Assembly (NCBI GenBank): GCA_002783405.1
Contig: PFGG01000035.1
Span: 258,940 to 320,027 of the forward strand
DNA length: 61,088 bases
Source: a bacterium (Candidatus Blackallbacteria) CG13_big_fil_rev_8_21_14_2_50_49_14
Lineage (GTDB): Bacteria; Cyanobacteriota; Sericytochromatia; UBA7694
Direction: 5' to 3'
Below are positions 1 through 9,198 of the stretch, in pieces. The notes beneath the pieces were generated by a model. The model was not told the origin of the DNA and made no database searches. It was given only the letters and a program-made list of their open reading frames with translations. Position numbers and translations under genes: made by a program. Position 1 is the stretch's first letter. Each line of letters opens with the position of its first letter.

Positions 1-861
1 CTGCAAAATATTGATTCAGTCAAAACAACATTGGACAGTTTGGACAAAGCTGCCACAGATACCAATACCCTGATTACCCAGGCAGAATCTGTAAAGAGCC
101 AATTGGACACAGCTATTCAAGGCATTTCCACAGGCAATCTTGCCGCTGTGGCGACTGAAGCTCAAAAAACACTGACAGCGGTCAATCAAACCAGCCAAAG
201 TTTGCAAACCACCCAATCGAGTATCAATGCTGCTCTGCAAAATGTAAACAATATTCAGCAAACCCTGCTCAGTGAACTGCAGAACACTTCACTCAAAGGC
301 AGTATCGTCACCCCAGGTGGAGCAGGTTTTGGTATGGATTTAGGAGTGAGCGCAACACTTTATCGCAATTTAAAGCTCAATCTGCTGCTGCAAAACCCGG
401 TTGTGGTCTGGCAAGGAACCGAAAGACCTTTTGAAGCCCGGTTTGCGAACGCCCAGGGACAAATGCAGCCCAGCCTCAACTTTCTGGATGATCAGGCAAA
501 ATCTGTCAACTATAACGCCACGGTCCCCATGGCTTTGCTTATGAATGGACAATACAGTTTTGACGAACTTTTGCCTCATTTTTCAGGCCTAATTGGCAAA
601 GGTCAGTTTGAGTTTGTCAACAATGGCCGTACTCCCGCCCTGACTTTGGGTGTGCAAAAACAATTCGGCCCTGCCTACGCAGGCTTGGGAGGACGGATTG
701 GCGGCATTACCTCCATGCTCTACGGCGAAGCAGGTCTTCGTCTGGCCGGAAATTTTGGGCTTGACTTCCAATTGGGTGTCTCTCCTACAGGAACCGGAAT
801 TCCCGCTCCTGGCATGAGCTGGCTGAATAGCGCACTTTTAGGCCTGTACTTGCAGTTCTAG
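1..861 (+). CDS. Outer-membrane-like protein with coiled-coil stalk, 5' end missing
   Basis: The reading frame is open from base 1, so the gene begins upstream of the window. The first ~90 visible residues are rich in Gln, Ser, Thr and Ala with regular hydrophobic spacing, as in a coiled coil. The rest consists of short alternating Gly/aromatic stretches like beta strands of a membrane barrel, and the protein ends in LYLQF; a terminal Phe is the usual outer-membrane-protein signal for BAM. A location in the outer membrane is inferred. It resembles the loosely defined PorV/TraF/DUF5723-type barrels, but I do not recognise a specific family. Its stop codon shares one base with the GTG start of the next gene. 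Confidence 0.6.
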   Translation: MQNIDSVKTTLDSLDKAATDTNTLITQAESVKSQLDTAIQGISTGNLAAVATEAQKTLTAVNQTSQSLQTTQSSINAALQNVNNIQQTLLSELQNTSLKGSIVTPGGAGFGMDLGVSATLYRNLKLNLLLQNPVVVWQGTERPFEARFANAQGQMQPSLNFLDDQAKSVNYNATVPMALLMNGQYSFDELLPHFSGLIGKGQFEFVNNGRTPALTLGVQKQFGPAYAGLGGRIGGITSMLYGEAGLRLAGNFGLDFQLGVSPTGTGIPAPGMSWLNSALLGLYLQF

Positions 862-1574
862 TGCACCCTCTGATTTCATTTCATCAGCTGCGGGATTGGC
901 GATGCTGCTCGCAGCTGTATGCCTATCGTTATCTGTTCAAAATTCCAGATTTTCAAGGCAGCCAGGAAAAAGAGCGGGGAAAAAAACTTCACGAACTGAT
1001 TGAACAGGACTTGAACGGATTCAAGATCAGCATTCCTGATGTCTTTGCCCAAGTCTGGCAAAATTATCAAAACTATATTGCCCCGCTCAAAAAAAATTTT
1101 CAGTTGCATGCTGAATGGGACTATTTTTTTTCAGTTCAATGCTCAGCTCAAACCTGGGGCATCACGGGAAGAATTGATCTCTGGGCAGCTCTTGAAAACA
1201 CCCTGCTGATTGTCGACTGGAAAAGTGGAAAGGGCCCCCTGTCTGAAACGGATCTGTGGCAAATGCAATGGTATGCCTGGAGTTTAGACCAAATGCGCCT
1301 CAGTTTGGGTTTGAACAAAGAACAGCCCATACAAACAGAATGGCTTTATCTTGAAACGGGTCAAAAAGAATCTCGAATCTTTTCAAGAGAAGAACTCAAT
1401 CGTCTTCAGCTTGAATTTTGCAATCACATTGCCCAGACCGACCCAAAAGAGTATGATTTTATACCAAACCCTCATCCCTGGCAACAGGGAAACTGGTGTC
1501 AACGCTGCACTTATCAAAAATTATGTCCAGAAGGAAAGTATCACGATCATGAAAGAGCTGATTTCACTGTGTAA
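861..1574 (+). CDS. PD-(D/E)XK nuclease, Cas4/AddB-like with probable 4Fe-4S cluster
   Basis: A 237-residue protein of the RecB/Cas4 nuclease superfamily (PF12705-like). Visible catalytic elements are GRIDLW (metal-binding Asp), IVDWKSGKG (the D-x-K motif) and a Q-x3-Y type motif (QWYAW) in the following helix. One or two Cys in RCCSQLY near the N-terminus and a C-x2-C-x5-C group near the C-terminus reproduce the Cys arrangement that holds an iron-sulfur cluster in AddB and Cas4. Start is GTG, overlapping the upstream TAG by one base; its 3' end overlaps glyS by 26 bases. There is no helicase or CRISPR gene nearby, so a stand-alone DNA repair or processing role is inferred. Confidence 0.8.
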   Translation: MHPLISFHQLRDWRCCSQLYAYRYLFKIPDFQGSQEKERGKKLHELIEQDLNGFKISIPDVFAQVWQNYQNYIAPLKKNFQLHAEWDYFFSVQCSAQTWGITGRIDLWAALENTLLIVDWKSGKGPLSETDLWQMQWYAWSLDQMRLSLGLNKEQPIQTEWLYLETGQKESRIFSREELNRLQLEFCNHIAQTDPKEYDFIPNPHPWQQGNWCQRCTYQKLCPEGKYHDHERADFTV

Positions 1575-2919
1575 ACGCCGGGGCTTTATTTTTCAAGGCT
1601 CAGAAATCTACGGTGGACTGGCAAATACCTGGGATTACGGTCCTGTAGGTGTTGAACTGAAAAACCGCATCAAACAGCACTGGTGGAAAAGCTTCGTGCA
1701 AGATCGGGAGGATATCTTTGGCTTGGATTCTGCCATTCTCCTCAACCCCAGGGTATGGGAAGCCTCGGGGCATATTGGTAATTTCAATGACTATCTGATG
1801 GATTGCAGAAGCTGTAAATCACGCTTTCGGGCAGATAAATTGATCGAAGAGTTTTTATTCGCTCAAGGGGATCACGAAACCCTGGTCGGGGGCTGGGATA
1901 AAGAGACCATGGAAAACTATATCGCCGAGCATAAAATTCCTTGCCCAGAATGCGGTGGCCATGATTTCACTGAAATGCGCCAGTTCAATCTGATGTTTGA
2001 AACCCATCAAGGTGTGGTGGCAGACTCCTCGGCCCGCATTTTCATGCGCCCAGAAACAGCCCAGGGCATTTTTATTAATTTTCGCAATATCATGAACACG
2101 ATGCGCCCCAAACTGCCCTTTGGTGTCGGTCAAATCGGAAAATCTTTCCGGAATGAAATTACGCCCGGAAACTTTATTTTTCGTACCCGCGAATTCGAAC
2201 AAATGGAAATGGAATATTTTTGCCGTCCAGAAAATGCACTTACACAGTATGAATACTGGTGCCAATTTTGCATGGACTGGTTGCAGGCTTTGGGCATTCG
2301 CTCAGAGAATCTGCGCTTGCGTGCCCATGATCCTGAAGAGCTCTCTCATTATTCACAAGCCACTTCAGATATTGAGTATAAATTTCCCTTTGGCTGGGGT
2401 GAGCTTTGGGGAGTGGCCCATCGCGGTGATTTTGACTTAAGCAGACATGAAGAATTTTCAGGTCAGGATCTGCATTATCAGGATCTGAGTAGCAACGAAA
2501 AATTTATTCCCCATGTCATTGAGCCCGCCTTGGGTGTGGATCGTCTCTTATTGGCCATTTTAGCCGATGCCTATCAGGAGGAAGAAGTGAATGGGGAAAC
2601 GCGGGCCGTCTTGCGTTTGCACCCCAGCATCGCACCGATTCAGGTAGCAATCCTGCCTCTGTCAAAAAAGCTGAATGACGATGCCTATAAACTGTACAAG
2701 CAATTACAAACCCAATTTGTATGCGATTTCGATACCACCCAGAGCATCGGCAAACGTTACCGCCGCCAGGATGAAATTGGAACGCCCTATTGTGTAACTT
2801 TGGATTTTGACAGTCTTGAAGATCAAGCGGTCACCATACGTGAACGGGATACCATGTCCCAAGAGCGCATTCCGATTGCTGAACTGAGCCTGCGACTCGC
2901 AGAAAAACTCAAACGCTAA
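1549..2919 (+). CDS. glyS: Glycyl-tRNA synthetase (alpha2 type)
   Basis: Class II synthetase that charges tRNA-Gly. Starting at the ATG at 1549 (preceded by AAGGAAAG) gives 456 residues beginning [13 protein letters not shown], the usual length and N-terminus for the single-chain dimeric enzyme; the frame is open further upstream but that part lies inside the nuclease gene. Recognisable blocks are [13 protein letters not shown], the CxxC...CPEC zinc insertion, RPETAQGIF, motif 2 around [19 protein letters not shown] and [10 protein letters not shown] of motif 3, followed by the anticodon-binding domain ([11 protein letters not shown]). It overlaps the nuclease gene, so the two are probably co-transcribed. 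Confidence 0.97.
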   Translation: MKELISLCKRRGFIFQGSEIYGGLANTWDYGPVGVELKNRIKQHWWKSFVQDREDIFGLDSAILLNPRVWEASGHIGNFNDYLMDCRSCKSRFRADKLIEEFLFAQGDHETLVGGWDKETMENYIAEHKIPCPECGGHDFTEMRQFNLMFETHQGVVADSSARIFMRPETAQGIFINFRNIMNTMRPKLPFGVGQIGKSFRNEITPGNFIFRTREFEQMEMEYFCRPENALTQYEYWCQFCMDWLQALGIRSENLRLRAHDPEELSHYSQATSDIEYKFPFGWGELWGVAHRGDFDLSRHEEFSGQDLHYQDLSSNEKFIPHVIEPALGVDRLLLAILADAYQEEEVNGETRAVLRLHPSIAPIQVAILPLSKKLNDDAYKLYKQLQTQFVCDFDTTQSIGKRYRRQDEIGTPYCVTLDFDSLEDQAVTIRERDTMSQERIPIAELSLRLAEKLKR

Positions 2920-2930
2920 GCGTTTACTCT

Positions 2931-2959
2931 ACCAGGCTGAAAAGACTTTTCAGCCTGGT
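2931..2959. terminator. Bidirectional hairpin terminator between glyS and plsC
   Basis: A perfect 14-bp inverted repeat (ACCAGGCTGAAAAG at 2931-2944, its complement at 2946-2959) lies 11 bases after the glyS stop and overlaps the last codons of the convergent plsC. Confidence 0.75.
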
Positions 2960-3720
2960 ATTTCAGCCCTTTGCTCTGAAAGATGCAATTGATTTTCAAT
3001 CTGTTGGCGAACGGCTTCAATCAAAAGCTCGCGCTGCTCTACAGAATAAGAACCGGGATCCACAGAGGGTAAAAAAACCACTTCAATCAAGCCCGGTCTG
3101 ACCACCCGAACACCCGGCGGTAGAGCCTGATAGCTTCCCCTTATCATAAAAGGGGTCAAGGGCAGACCCGATTCCTGCGCAAAGACAAAAGCCCCTTTTT
3201 TAAAGGGCAGCATTTGTCCATCCCGCGTACGTGTTCCCTCAGGAAAAAACACAACTTTCTGTTCATTTTTATTCAGCTTCTGAGTGCCTTTTTGAATACT
3301 GGCAATAGCCTTTTCCCGATCTTTGCGATCAACCGGAATATGTCCGAGTGCCAACATGGCCTGGCCAAACAGTGGAATTTTGAAAAGCTCCTGCTTGGCC
3401 ACAAAAACCGGGGGACGTGATAAATAGCCTAGCAAAACCAGAATATCAAACATGCCCTGGTGATTTCCCACCATCACAGCAGCTGACTCCGACAAATGCT
3501 CAAGCCCCCTAAGTTGAACCCGTATACCAGAAGCCCCTAAAATACAACGGGCCCAGAATCTTGAAAATTTTTCAAGCACCGGCAAGGGCAAGCGTATCAG
3601 CATTCCCAGAAGTGCAAGAGAGCCAAAGAGAAGAGTTGCAAATAAAGTAACAAAGGCTGCGAATAAAAAACGAAAATTAAGTTTCGGAAAATCCGCTGCT
3701 TCAGGGCGGCTTTCTTTCAT
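2950..3720 (-). CDS. plsC: 1-acyl-sn-glycerol-3-phosphate acyltransferase
   Basis: Converts lysophosphatidic acid to phosphatidic acid at the inner membrane. The 256-residue protein has a hydrophobic segment at residues ~18-40, the catalytic H-x4-D motif (NHQGMFD, His87/Asp92) and the phosphate-binding block FFPEGTRTRDG (~158-168), plus the GHIPVDR motif between them. It starts 9 bases after sepF on the same strand, so the two form a likely operon. Confidence 0.92.
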   Translation of the reverse strand: MKESRPEAADFPKLNFRFLFAAFVTLFATLLFGSLALLGMLIRLPLPVLEKFSRFWARCILGASGIRVQLRGLEHLSESAAVMVGNHQGMFDILVLLGYLSRPPVFVAKQELFKIPLFGQAMLALGHIPVDRKDREKAIASIQKGTQKLNKNEQKVVFFPEGTRTRDGQMLPFKKGAFVFAQESGLPLTPFMIRGSYQALPPGVRVVRPGLIEVVFLPSVDPGSYSVEQRELLIEAVRQQIENQLHLSEQRAEIPG

Positions 3721-3729
3721 AGCATGCGC

Positions 3730-4134
3730 TCAGCCGCGCGCGGCAAAGCCGTCAGCCGTTGCTAAAGCCTGTCGTGAACGAATACCAATATGGCTGGGGG
3801 TCAGTACAAAAATACCCTCTCCTACACGTTCCTGAAAACCATCCAAGGCATAGGCTGCCCCAGAGATAAAATCTACAAAACGCTGTGATTCAGCTTCATT
3901 CATGCCCGTTACGTTGATAACAACGGTACAACGCTGTTTTAAATAACTTACAGCCGTTAAGGTCTCACTGAAAGAAGTTGGGCAAATCACAACCACCTCG
4001 TGACTAACTTCCTGATTGGGCCGCAAAGACACAATATTATGACTGCCGTCTTCCCCCCGAATCGGAACGTCAAACGCCTCGACATACTCATCCTCAACAG
4101 GGATGGTAAATAAGGATTTGATTTTGTCCCACAT
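3730..4134 (-). CDS. sepF: Cell division protein SepF
   Basis: SepF polymerises into rings that bundle FtsZ and anchor it to the membrane. The 134 residues show the short amphipathic N-terminus (MWDKIKSLF), a linker, and the compact SepF domain with SFSETLTAVSYLK, the conserved VVINVTGMNEAESQRFVDF and GAAYALDG. It takes over FtsA-type anchoring in Firmicutes, Actinobacteria and Cyanobacteria, which is a lineage clue. Downstream on the same strand is plsC. Confidence 0.93.
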   Translation of the reverse strand: MWDKIKSLFTIPVEDEYVEAFDVPIRGEDGSHNIVSLRPNQEVSHEVVVICPTSFSETLTAVSYLKQRCTVVINVTGMNEAESQRFVDFISGAAYALDGFQERVGEGIFVLTPSHIGIRSRQALATADGFAARG

Positions 4135-4349
4135 AATACAGTGACACCTTCAGTTTGCTTCAATTTTAATCATAACAAAGTCATGGTAACAGGAGAGATC
4201 TCAGAAGGATGTGACAAAACATACCTGACTTCTCGCAGCCGAAGAAAACCCCTCATAAAACAGGCATCCCACGCTCATGCTCTTGTATCCTGGTAAACTG
4301 AAAGTGTTTAATAATTAAAGAATTTGCATCTCTCAAGGAGAAGCCCAGT
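4135..4349. other. Divergent intergenic region sepF / Bax-inhibitor-like gene
   Basis: 215 bases between divergent genes. The only clear signal is the ribosome binding site AAGGAG at 4335-4340 for the gene at 4350. AT-rich sequence around 4280-4320 could hold its promoter, but no convincing -35/-10 pair is seen. Confidence 0.4.
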
Positions 4350-4967
4350 ATGAGAAACAATCGTTACGCGCCCGCTTACCTGGATACGACTTGGCAAGCC
4401 GGTATGAGTCAAAGGGTTTTTGATACCCGTGTCTTGCCTTTGTTTGGTTTTGGTTTGCTAATGACAGCCACTGCTGCCTACTTGGGCTGGAATTTACCGC
4501 GTGGGCTACTCATGGCTGCACTTTTAGGCGAGTTTATTCTGGTGCTTACAGCAGGGATTTGGCAACGAAAAGAACTGGGCAGCCTGAATATCGGTCTGTA
4601 TTTCCTTTTAACCGCCCTGAGTGGTTTAGCGCTCGTACCCCTGCTTCAATGGGCCAGTTGGCGTGGCGGACCGGTCTTGATTGTGCAGGCCTTAGGAGTC
4701 ACAGGCCTGACCTTTGGCGGACTGATGGTTTACTCCCTGACCACGAAAAAAGATTTCAGTGGCATGGGAGGATTTCTGGCCGCCGCAGGTATCGGTTTAC
4801 TGATTGCCATGCTTGTTAATATTTTTGTTGGCGGCTCAACATTTGCGCTGATCATTTCAAGCATTGCCGTACTCTTTTTTGCTGGCTTCGTGCTCTATCT
4901 TGACTTCATTGGAATGTTCACACATATTCTGCGCATCATGGGCCTGATGGGCAGTCGAGACGACTAA
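4350..4967 (+). CDS. Bax inhibitor-1 / YccA family membrane protein
   Basis: 205 residues with about seven hydrophobic segments and almost no soluble portion. The N-terminal TTWQAGMSQRVF and the closing LYLDFIGMFTHILRIMG match the start and end patterns of the BI-1 family (UPF0005), whose members act as pH-sensitive calcium leak channels or protease-associated membrane proteins. The ATG has AAGGAG ten bases upstream. It stands alone, with a terminator directly behind it. Confidence 0.85.
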   Translation: MRNNRYAPAYLDTTWQAGMSQRVFDTRVLPLFGFGLLMTATAAYLGWNLPRGLLMAALLGEFILVLTAGIWQRKELGSLNIGLYFLLTALSGLALVPLLQWASWRGGPVLIVQALGVTGLTFGGLMVYSLTTKKDFSGMGGFLAAAGIGLLIAMLVNIFVGGSTFALIISSIAVLFFAGFVLYLDFIGMFTHILRIMGLMGSRDD

Positions 4968-4983
4968 TCACAAAACCAGACTC

Positions 4984-5009
4984 AAAGAGCCAGCAAAAGC
5001 TGGCTCTTT
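4984..5009 (+). terminator. Rho-independent terminator after BI-1 gene
   Basis: An 11-bp stem (AAAGAGCCAGC / GCTGGCTCTTT) with an AAAA loop, 16 bases after the stop. Confidence 0.85.
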
Positions 5010-5040
5010 ATCCTATATCAAGCATGATAGGCAGCAAACG

Positions 5041-5994
5041 ATGATTGCATCCAATACTTCACCCGCTCAACTTTTAATCGACAGTATTTCTCAATCTGTT
5101 ATTGGCAAACCGGACGCCGTAAAACTCACGGTTGTGGCCTTTATTGCGGGAGGCCATATTTTACTGGAGGATATGCCCGGTATGGGCAAAACCTTATTGG
5201 CCAAATCGCTGGCCCAATCTTTTAAGGGCAATTTTAAACGGGTTCAATTTACCTCTGATATGATGCCTGCAGATATTACAGGCAGCTCTGTTTTCAATAT
5301 GAAAACCCATGAATTTGAGTTTATTCCAGGGCCCATTTTTGCCAATATCGTGCTGGCAGATGAAATCAACCGAGCCACCCCCCGCAGTCAATCCAGTCTT
5401 TTAGAAGTCATGGAAGAACGCCAGGTAACGGTGGATGGCAAAACACATCTGCTCGGAAAACCCTTTTTTGTAATAGCCACGCAAAATCCTTTGGAATCCT
5501 ATGGCACCTTTCCTTTGCCTGAATCTCAATTGGATCGTTTTATGCTTTCATTGTCTATTGGCTACCCCAATTTTGAGCAAGAACGCACGATCCTGCAACT
5601 TCACAGGGAAAACACACAAAAGACCCAGGAAACATCACTTCATAAGCGTTTAGAAGCTGTCTTGGATATAGAAACCGCCATTGAAATGCAAAAACAAGCC
5701 AGTCAGGTTGAGGTCAGTGATGAAATGGAAATCCTGATCTTAAAAATCATTCAAAAAACCCGTGAAACCAGTTTATTCTCAATGGGAGCAAGCACCCGTG
5801 CCGCCGTTGCTTTTTTACGCGCAGCTCAAGCGCTGGCCTATATTGAGGGGCGGACATATGTCATTCCCGATGATCTGAAACTATTGGCAGCCCATGTCCT
5901 GACTCACCGTGTCGTAACCCGCCAAACTCAAAAAAGACACGAAAAAGAACTTTTGCTCAAAGAATTGGTAAATGATTGTTTTAGACAAAAATAG
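5041..5994 (+). CDS. MoxR-family AAA+ ATPase
   Basis: 317-residue MoxR chaperone-type ATPase. Walker A is DMPGMGKTLLAK (Lys50), Walker B VLADEINRA (Asp107/Glu108), sensor 1 is in FVIATQNP, and GASTRAA marks sensor 2. MoxR proteins usually act with a VWA-domain protein to insert metals or remodel complexes. Here no VWA gene is adjacent; the only one in the window is the metallopeptidase/VWA protein at 51572-53224, about 46 kb away. The start lies only 31 bases after a strong terminator, leaving little room for a promoter. Confidence 0.93.
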   Translation: MIASNTSPAQLLIDSISQSVIGKPDAVKLTVVAFIAGGHILLEDMPGMGKTLLAKSLAQSFKGNFKRVQFTSDMMPADITGSSVFNMKTHEFEFIPGPIFANIVLADEINRATPRSQSSLLEVMEERQVTVDGKTHLLGKPFFVIATQNPLESYGTFPLPESQLDRFMLSLSIGYPNFEQERTILQLHRENTQKTQETSLHKRLEAVLDIETAIEMQKQASQVEVSDEMEILILKIIQKTRETSLFSMGASTRAAVAFLRAAQALAYIEGRTYVIPDDLKLLAAHVLTHRVVTRQTQKRHEKELLLKELVNDCFRQK

Positions 5995-6004
5995 CCATTA
6001 AAAA

Positions 6005-6034
6005 AGAGCCCGGCAAAAATGCTGGGCTCTCTTT
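6005..6034. terminator. Terminator between moxR and rpmE2
   Basis: Inverted repeat AGAGCCCGGC / GCTGGGCTCT (one G-U pair) with A-rich 5' and T-rich 3' flanks, so it can serve both convergent genes. Confidence 0.8.
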
Positions 6035-6049
6035 CCAGACAAATGAAAT

Positions 6050-6316
6050 TTATTCTTCGTCTTCGCTCTTTTTGCGTGCTGCGTATTTCTTACGAAAACG
6101 TTCGACACGGCCTTCGGTATCCACAATTTTTTGAGTACCTGTAAAAAAGGGATGCGAAGCACTGGAAATTTCCACCTTCACGAGGGGATATTCATTGCCA
6201 TCTTCCCATACCGTGGTTTCGTTTGTCTTCACCGCAGAACGGGTCAGAATTGCAAAATCCACGGAAATATCCTTAAAGACCACAGGTCTGTAATTAGGAT
6301 GGATTTCTTTTTTCAT
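6050..6316 (-). CDS. rpmE2: 50S ribosomal protein L31, type B
   Basis: 88 residues beginning [16 protein letters not shown] with the typical [16 protein letters not shown] and [18 protein letters not shown] blocks. It has no Cys, so it is the zinc-free (type B, C-minus) form of bL31 that sits on the central protuberance. A short charged tail (KKSEDEE) follows the family core. Monocistronic: a terminator lies downstream and a ~100-base gap upstream. Confidence 0.95.
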   Translation of the reverse strand: MKKEIHPNYRPVVFKDISVDFAILTRSAVKTNETTVWEDGNEYPLVKVEISSASHPFFTGTQKIVDTEGRVERFRKKYAARKKSEDEE

Positions 6317-6416
6317 AGTGCGATTCCCATATCAATAACAAAGATCATAATCTTGATCAGTTTAGCATACTCAATTCAAAGCTTAAGATGATATCGCGTT
6401 TTTTTTTAATTTTATT

Positions 6417-7970
6417 TTAAGATCCGAGAGGGAATCGGCTCCCTCTTACCCAGGCGAGAACAGAAGACGCATCCAGATTGTTTTGAATCCATTGGTTTAA
6501 AATCACTTGAAAGCGCTGAAAACGAAACTCCAACGTCTTTGGATGCAGCGAGAGTTCCCAAGCTGACTCACGGTAAAGGCCTGTCGTATCTGCCAAAATA
6601 TAGTTAAAGCGCCCCTGCTGCAAACAGGCAAAATTGAATTCCAAACCCGGAATCCAATCTTGTCCTCCAGACAGATCCAGTGGATCCTGACAAAGCTTAG
6701 CTGAAAAAAGACAAAAGCCCAAATGGTTATAAGGTGTGGGTTGAGGCTTTATATAATGACGATAAGCCGAATGAATACCATGAAATAGGCAGTGGATCTG
6801 TCCAGAAAGATCCACTTGCATGTCCAGCCCCGAAAAATAGACTGACAGATCAGAATAATGTAATCGAATGCCCAATGTGCCCAAAGGTAAATGATAATCT
6901 TTAAAAAATCCCAAAAGTCGATCAAAAGCAGCAGACTCAGGAATGATTCGACTGTCCCATACCAAAACGGCATCAAAGGCTTCAAGCTGAATTTGGGGAA
7001 GCACTTCAGCCAAAGCCTGATGCAAATCAAAACAGGTATTTTTCAAAGACACTTGCTCTAAGGGCCAGGAGCACTCTTGAGCGCTTAGACTTTGTTTGAA
7101 AAAACTCACCAAAAACAATTGAGCCCCAGAAGCATGAACGTGAGGAAGAACTTCCAGACAAGGTTCTAATGAAAGATCTGGAAAAAGAGAAAACAAAAGA
7201 ATTGCAACTTTCAAAGGAGAGGAAGGGGATTTTTTAGCTGTTTGAAACAGTGAAACCGTTTGATTTAAGGGCAGTTTATCCAGGTATTTGGTTCTAAACT
7301 GTCGTCTATACTTTTCAAACTCAAGGTTGACAGATCCAGTTGACAGATGCAGAAGCCCCAAATTGGTCAAGACCCCATTCCTGAATGAGTTTAGCTGATT
7401 TTTACGCAAAAGCCACTGATCCAAAGTCAACTGAACATCGTAGTAATGATACCCAGACAATTCCTCATCAAAGCCGACACCAAGACGGGCACGGTGAATA
7501 GCCAAAAACAGCCCGTCTAAGGTCAAAGCCTCAAGCACCAGACCTTCAAAGTTTTCAGAAAAATTACTGAGATATCTTTTGCCTGTTTCAGGGTGCAAAT
7601 GCCATAAACGGCCCACACGTTTGTGTTCAGGTTTCCAGGCAATACCATGGGGTTCTAAAACCAAGGAGCCAGCTGCACCTAAAATAGCGAAATCAGGATA
7701 ACGTTGAAAGGCTTTGAGAAGATATTTTCCCCATTGACGGTTTCTTGGAAAAATCAGATCATCGTGAATCAGGCAGACAATTGAAAATTTAGACTTTTGC
7801 AAGAATTGGTTGTAAACAGAGGCCAGAGAGTACAGGCCTGGATTGTATTGAAACAGGATTTCAACCTGAGAAAGTCCCACCGTTCGCAAAAGGTGCTGTT
7901 TATAGCGACGCATAAAATCAGGGGACTTGGCCGTGCTGCAGGCAATCGTAATTCCCCTGGAAGATGGCAT
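6417..7970 (-). CDS. GT-A glycosyltransferase, StrF-like, with an extra C-terminal domain
   Basis: 517 residues. The first ~250 resemble the StrF/Glyco_tranf_2_5 family: an N-terminal ITIACST strand, LYSLASVYNQFLQKSK and a CLIHDDLIF stretch (Asp70/Asp71) that would bind the metal and nucleotide sugar, then a GLFLAIHRARL block and GYHYYDVQLTLD. Residues ~255-517 begin PLKVAILLFSLFPDLSLEP and look like a second alpha/beta domain that I cannot assign. The substrate is unknown. It follows the patatin gene by 13 bases and probably shares its operon. Confidence 0.7.
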   Translation of the reverse strand: MPSSRGITIACSTAKSPDFMRRYKQHLLRTVGLSQVEILFQYNPGLYSLASVYNQFLQKSKFSIVCLIHDDLIFPRNRQWGKYLLKAFQRYPDFAILGAAGSLVLEPHGIAWKPEHKRVGRLWHLHPETGKRYLSNFSENFEGLVLEALTLDGLFLAIHRARLGVGFDEELSGYHYYDVQLTLDQWLLRKNQLNSFRNGVLTNLGLLHLSTGSVNLEFEKYRRQFRTKYLDKLPLNQTVSLFQTAKKSPSSPLKVAILLFSLFPDLSLEPCLEVLPHVHASGAQLFLVSFFKQSLSAQECSWPLEQVSLKNTCFDLHQALAEVLPQIQLEAFDAVLVWDSRIIPESAAFDRLLGFFKDYHLPLGTLGIRLHYSDLSVYFSGLDMQVDLSGQIHCLFHGIHSAYRHYIKPQPTPYNHLGFCLFSAKLCQDPLDLSGGQDWIPGLEFNFACLQQGRFNYILADTTGLYRESAWELSLHPKTLEFRFQRFQVILNQWIQNNLDASSVLAWVRGSRFPLGS

Positions 7971-7983
7971 TAGCAGAACAAAA

Positions 7984-9198
7984 TCATGGCATTGAATCTT
8001 GAGCCATTTTTTTCAGGTAATCTTTTAAGATCTTGGTTCCTGTCTCATGGCCCAAAGCAATATAATCTTTTAAAATGCGAATCCGATCCTGACGGTAAAG
8101 GCCGGCAAAAGGATCCCCCTCCAAATTGACAGGCGGTTCAATGATAATAATCTCAACTTCACGCTTGTCCAGAAAACTTTCAAGACTCTGAAAACCTGCG
8201 ACCTGTACCAAAGTCTGGTTAAACTCATCATTTAAGAGATAATTGCCCGCTTCATCTTTATGCAAAATATCTCTTAATTTTTTAATTTTATTATTTATTT
8301 GCTGAATTTTACGGTAATCATTGGCCAAATCTTTATTCAAAATAATTTTGTAAACTTGATCTGCCACAGTCAATAAATTATCCAAACGCCCTGAAGTCGG
8401 TTGCGTCACGGGCATAGAAGAGACCAGAAAAATCGTTCTGACCTTGGGGTCCAACTTAATCGCTCGGCCAAAGGGCGCATTTTTGGTTAAGCCCCCATCT
8501 GTATAGAAATCCGTTTTCCCATTGACCATGAGCGGAACAGGAGGGAAAACGCCCGGAAAACTGCCTGAAGCTTGTACCACTTTGCGTAAGGATTCAAAAC
8601 TCTGTTGAATCTGCTCAGTGCTTTGCTCGGGGTGAAAGCGAAAAGACAAATACCCCCCATAACTGACCAAAGGTTGCTCAGCAAAGGTTTCAATTGAACC
8701 TGTCAGACTGGTAACGGCTGCAGAAAAATGAATTTCACGTTTGATCTGGGCGGGTGGCTGGAGCGTATGATCTAATTGAGCCTTTAAATGTTTATCACTG
8801 AGCACAGACGTAAATTTAAGTTTGAAAAATTCTCGCATCCAGCCAATATTGGTGGGGGTCAGCCACATCAACATTTTACGCAGCATGAATACACTTAAGC
8901 GCACATCTCCAACCAGGCTGCGTAGCGAGTTGTCCTGAATATCCCCATAGGCCCATAATTTTTGAATGCTGGCTTGATAAAGCCACATATTGATCAGCGT
9001 CTGCTCAACATGGCTGGGAGTAAACTTATCCTCCATAATCAAACGCGCAGCAAAAGCACCATTCAGAGCCCCCGCGGAAGCGCCTACAATCACAGAGGGA
9101 ACAATACCCTGTTCCGCAAAGCTTTTCAAAACCCCCGCATGGAAGGCTCCTTTGGCGACACCACCTGTTAAAGCGACGGCACAGGGTATTTCATTCAT
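7984..9198 (-). CDS. Patatin-like phospholipase
   Basis: Serine lipase with the Ser-Asp dyad: GGVAKGAFHAG forms the oxyanion hole, GASAG holds the nucleophile (Ser41) and YTDGG the catalytic Asp (~231). The ATG at 9198 is chosen because its ATGA overlaps the upstream stop (translational coupling) and AGGA precedes it; a TTG at 9219 is also in frame but less likely. 404 residues, no signal peptide, so probably cytoplasmic or delivered to membranes from inside. A charged helical stretch around the C-terminal third (YRKIQQINNKIKKLRDIL) is an addition to the core fold. Confidence 0.9.
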   Translation of the reverse strand: MNEIPCAVALTGGVAKGAFHAGVLKSFAEQGIVPSVIVGASAGALNGAFAARLIMEDKFTPSHVEQTLINMWLYQASIQKLWAYGDIQDNSLRSLVGDVRLSVFMLRKMLMWLTPTNIGWMREFFKLKFTSVLSDKHLKAQLDHTLQPPAQIKREIHFSAAVTSLTGSIETFAEQPLVSYGGYLSFRFHPEQSTEQIQQSFESLRKVVQASGSFPGVFPPVPLMVNGKTDFYTDGGLTKNAPFGRAIKLDPKVRTIFLVSSMPVTQPTSGRLDNLLTVADQVYKIILNKDLANDYRKIQQINNKIKKLRDILHKDEAGNYLLNDEFNQTLVQVAGFQSLESFLDKREVEIIIIEPPVNLEGDPFAGLYRQDRIRILKDYIALGHETGTKILKDYLKKMAQDSMP

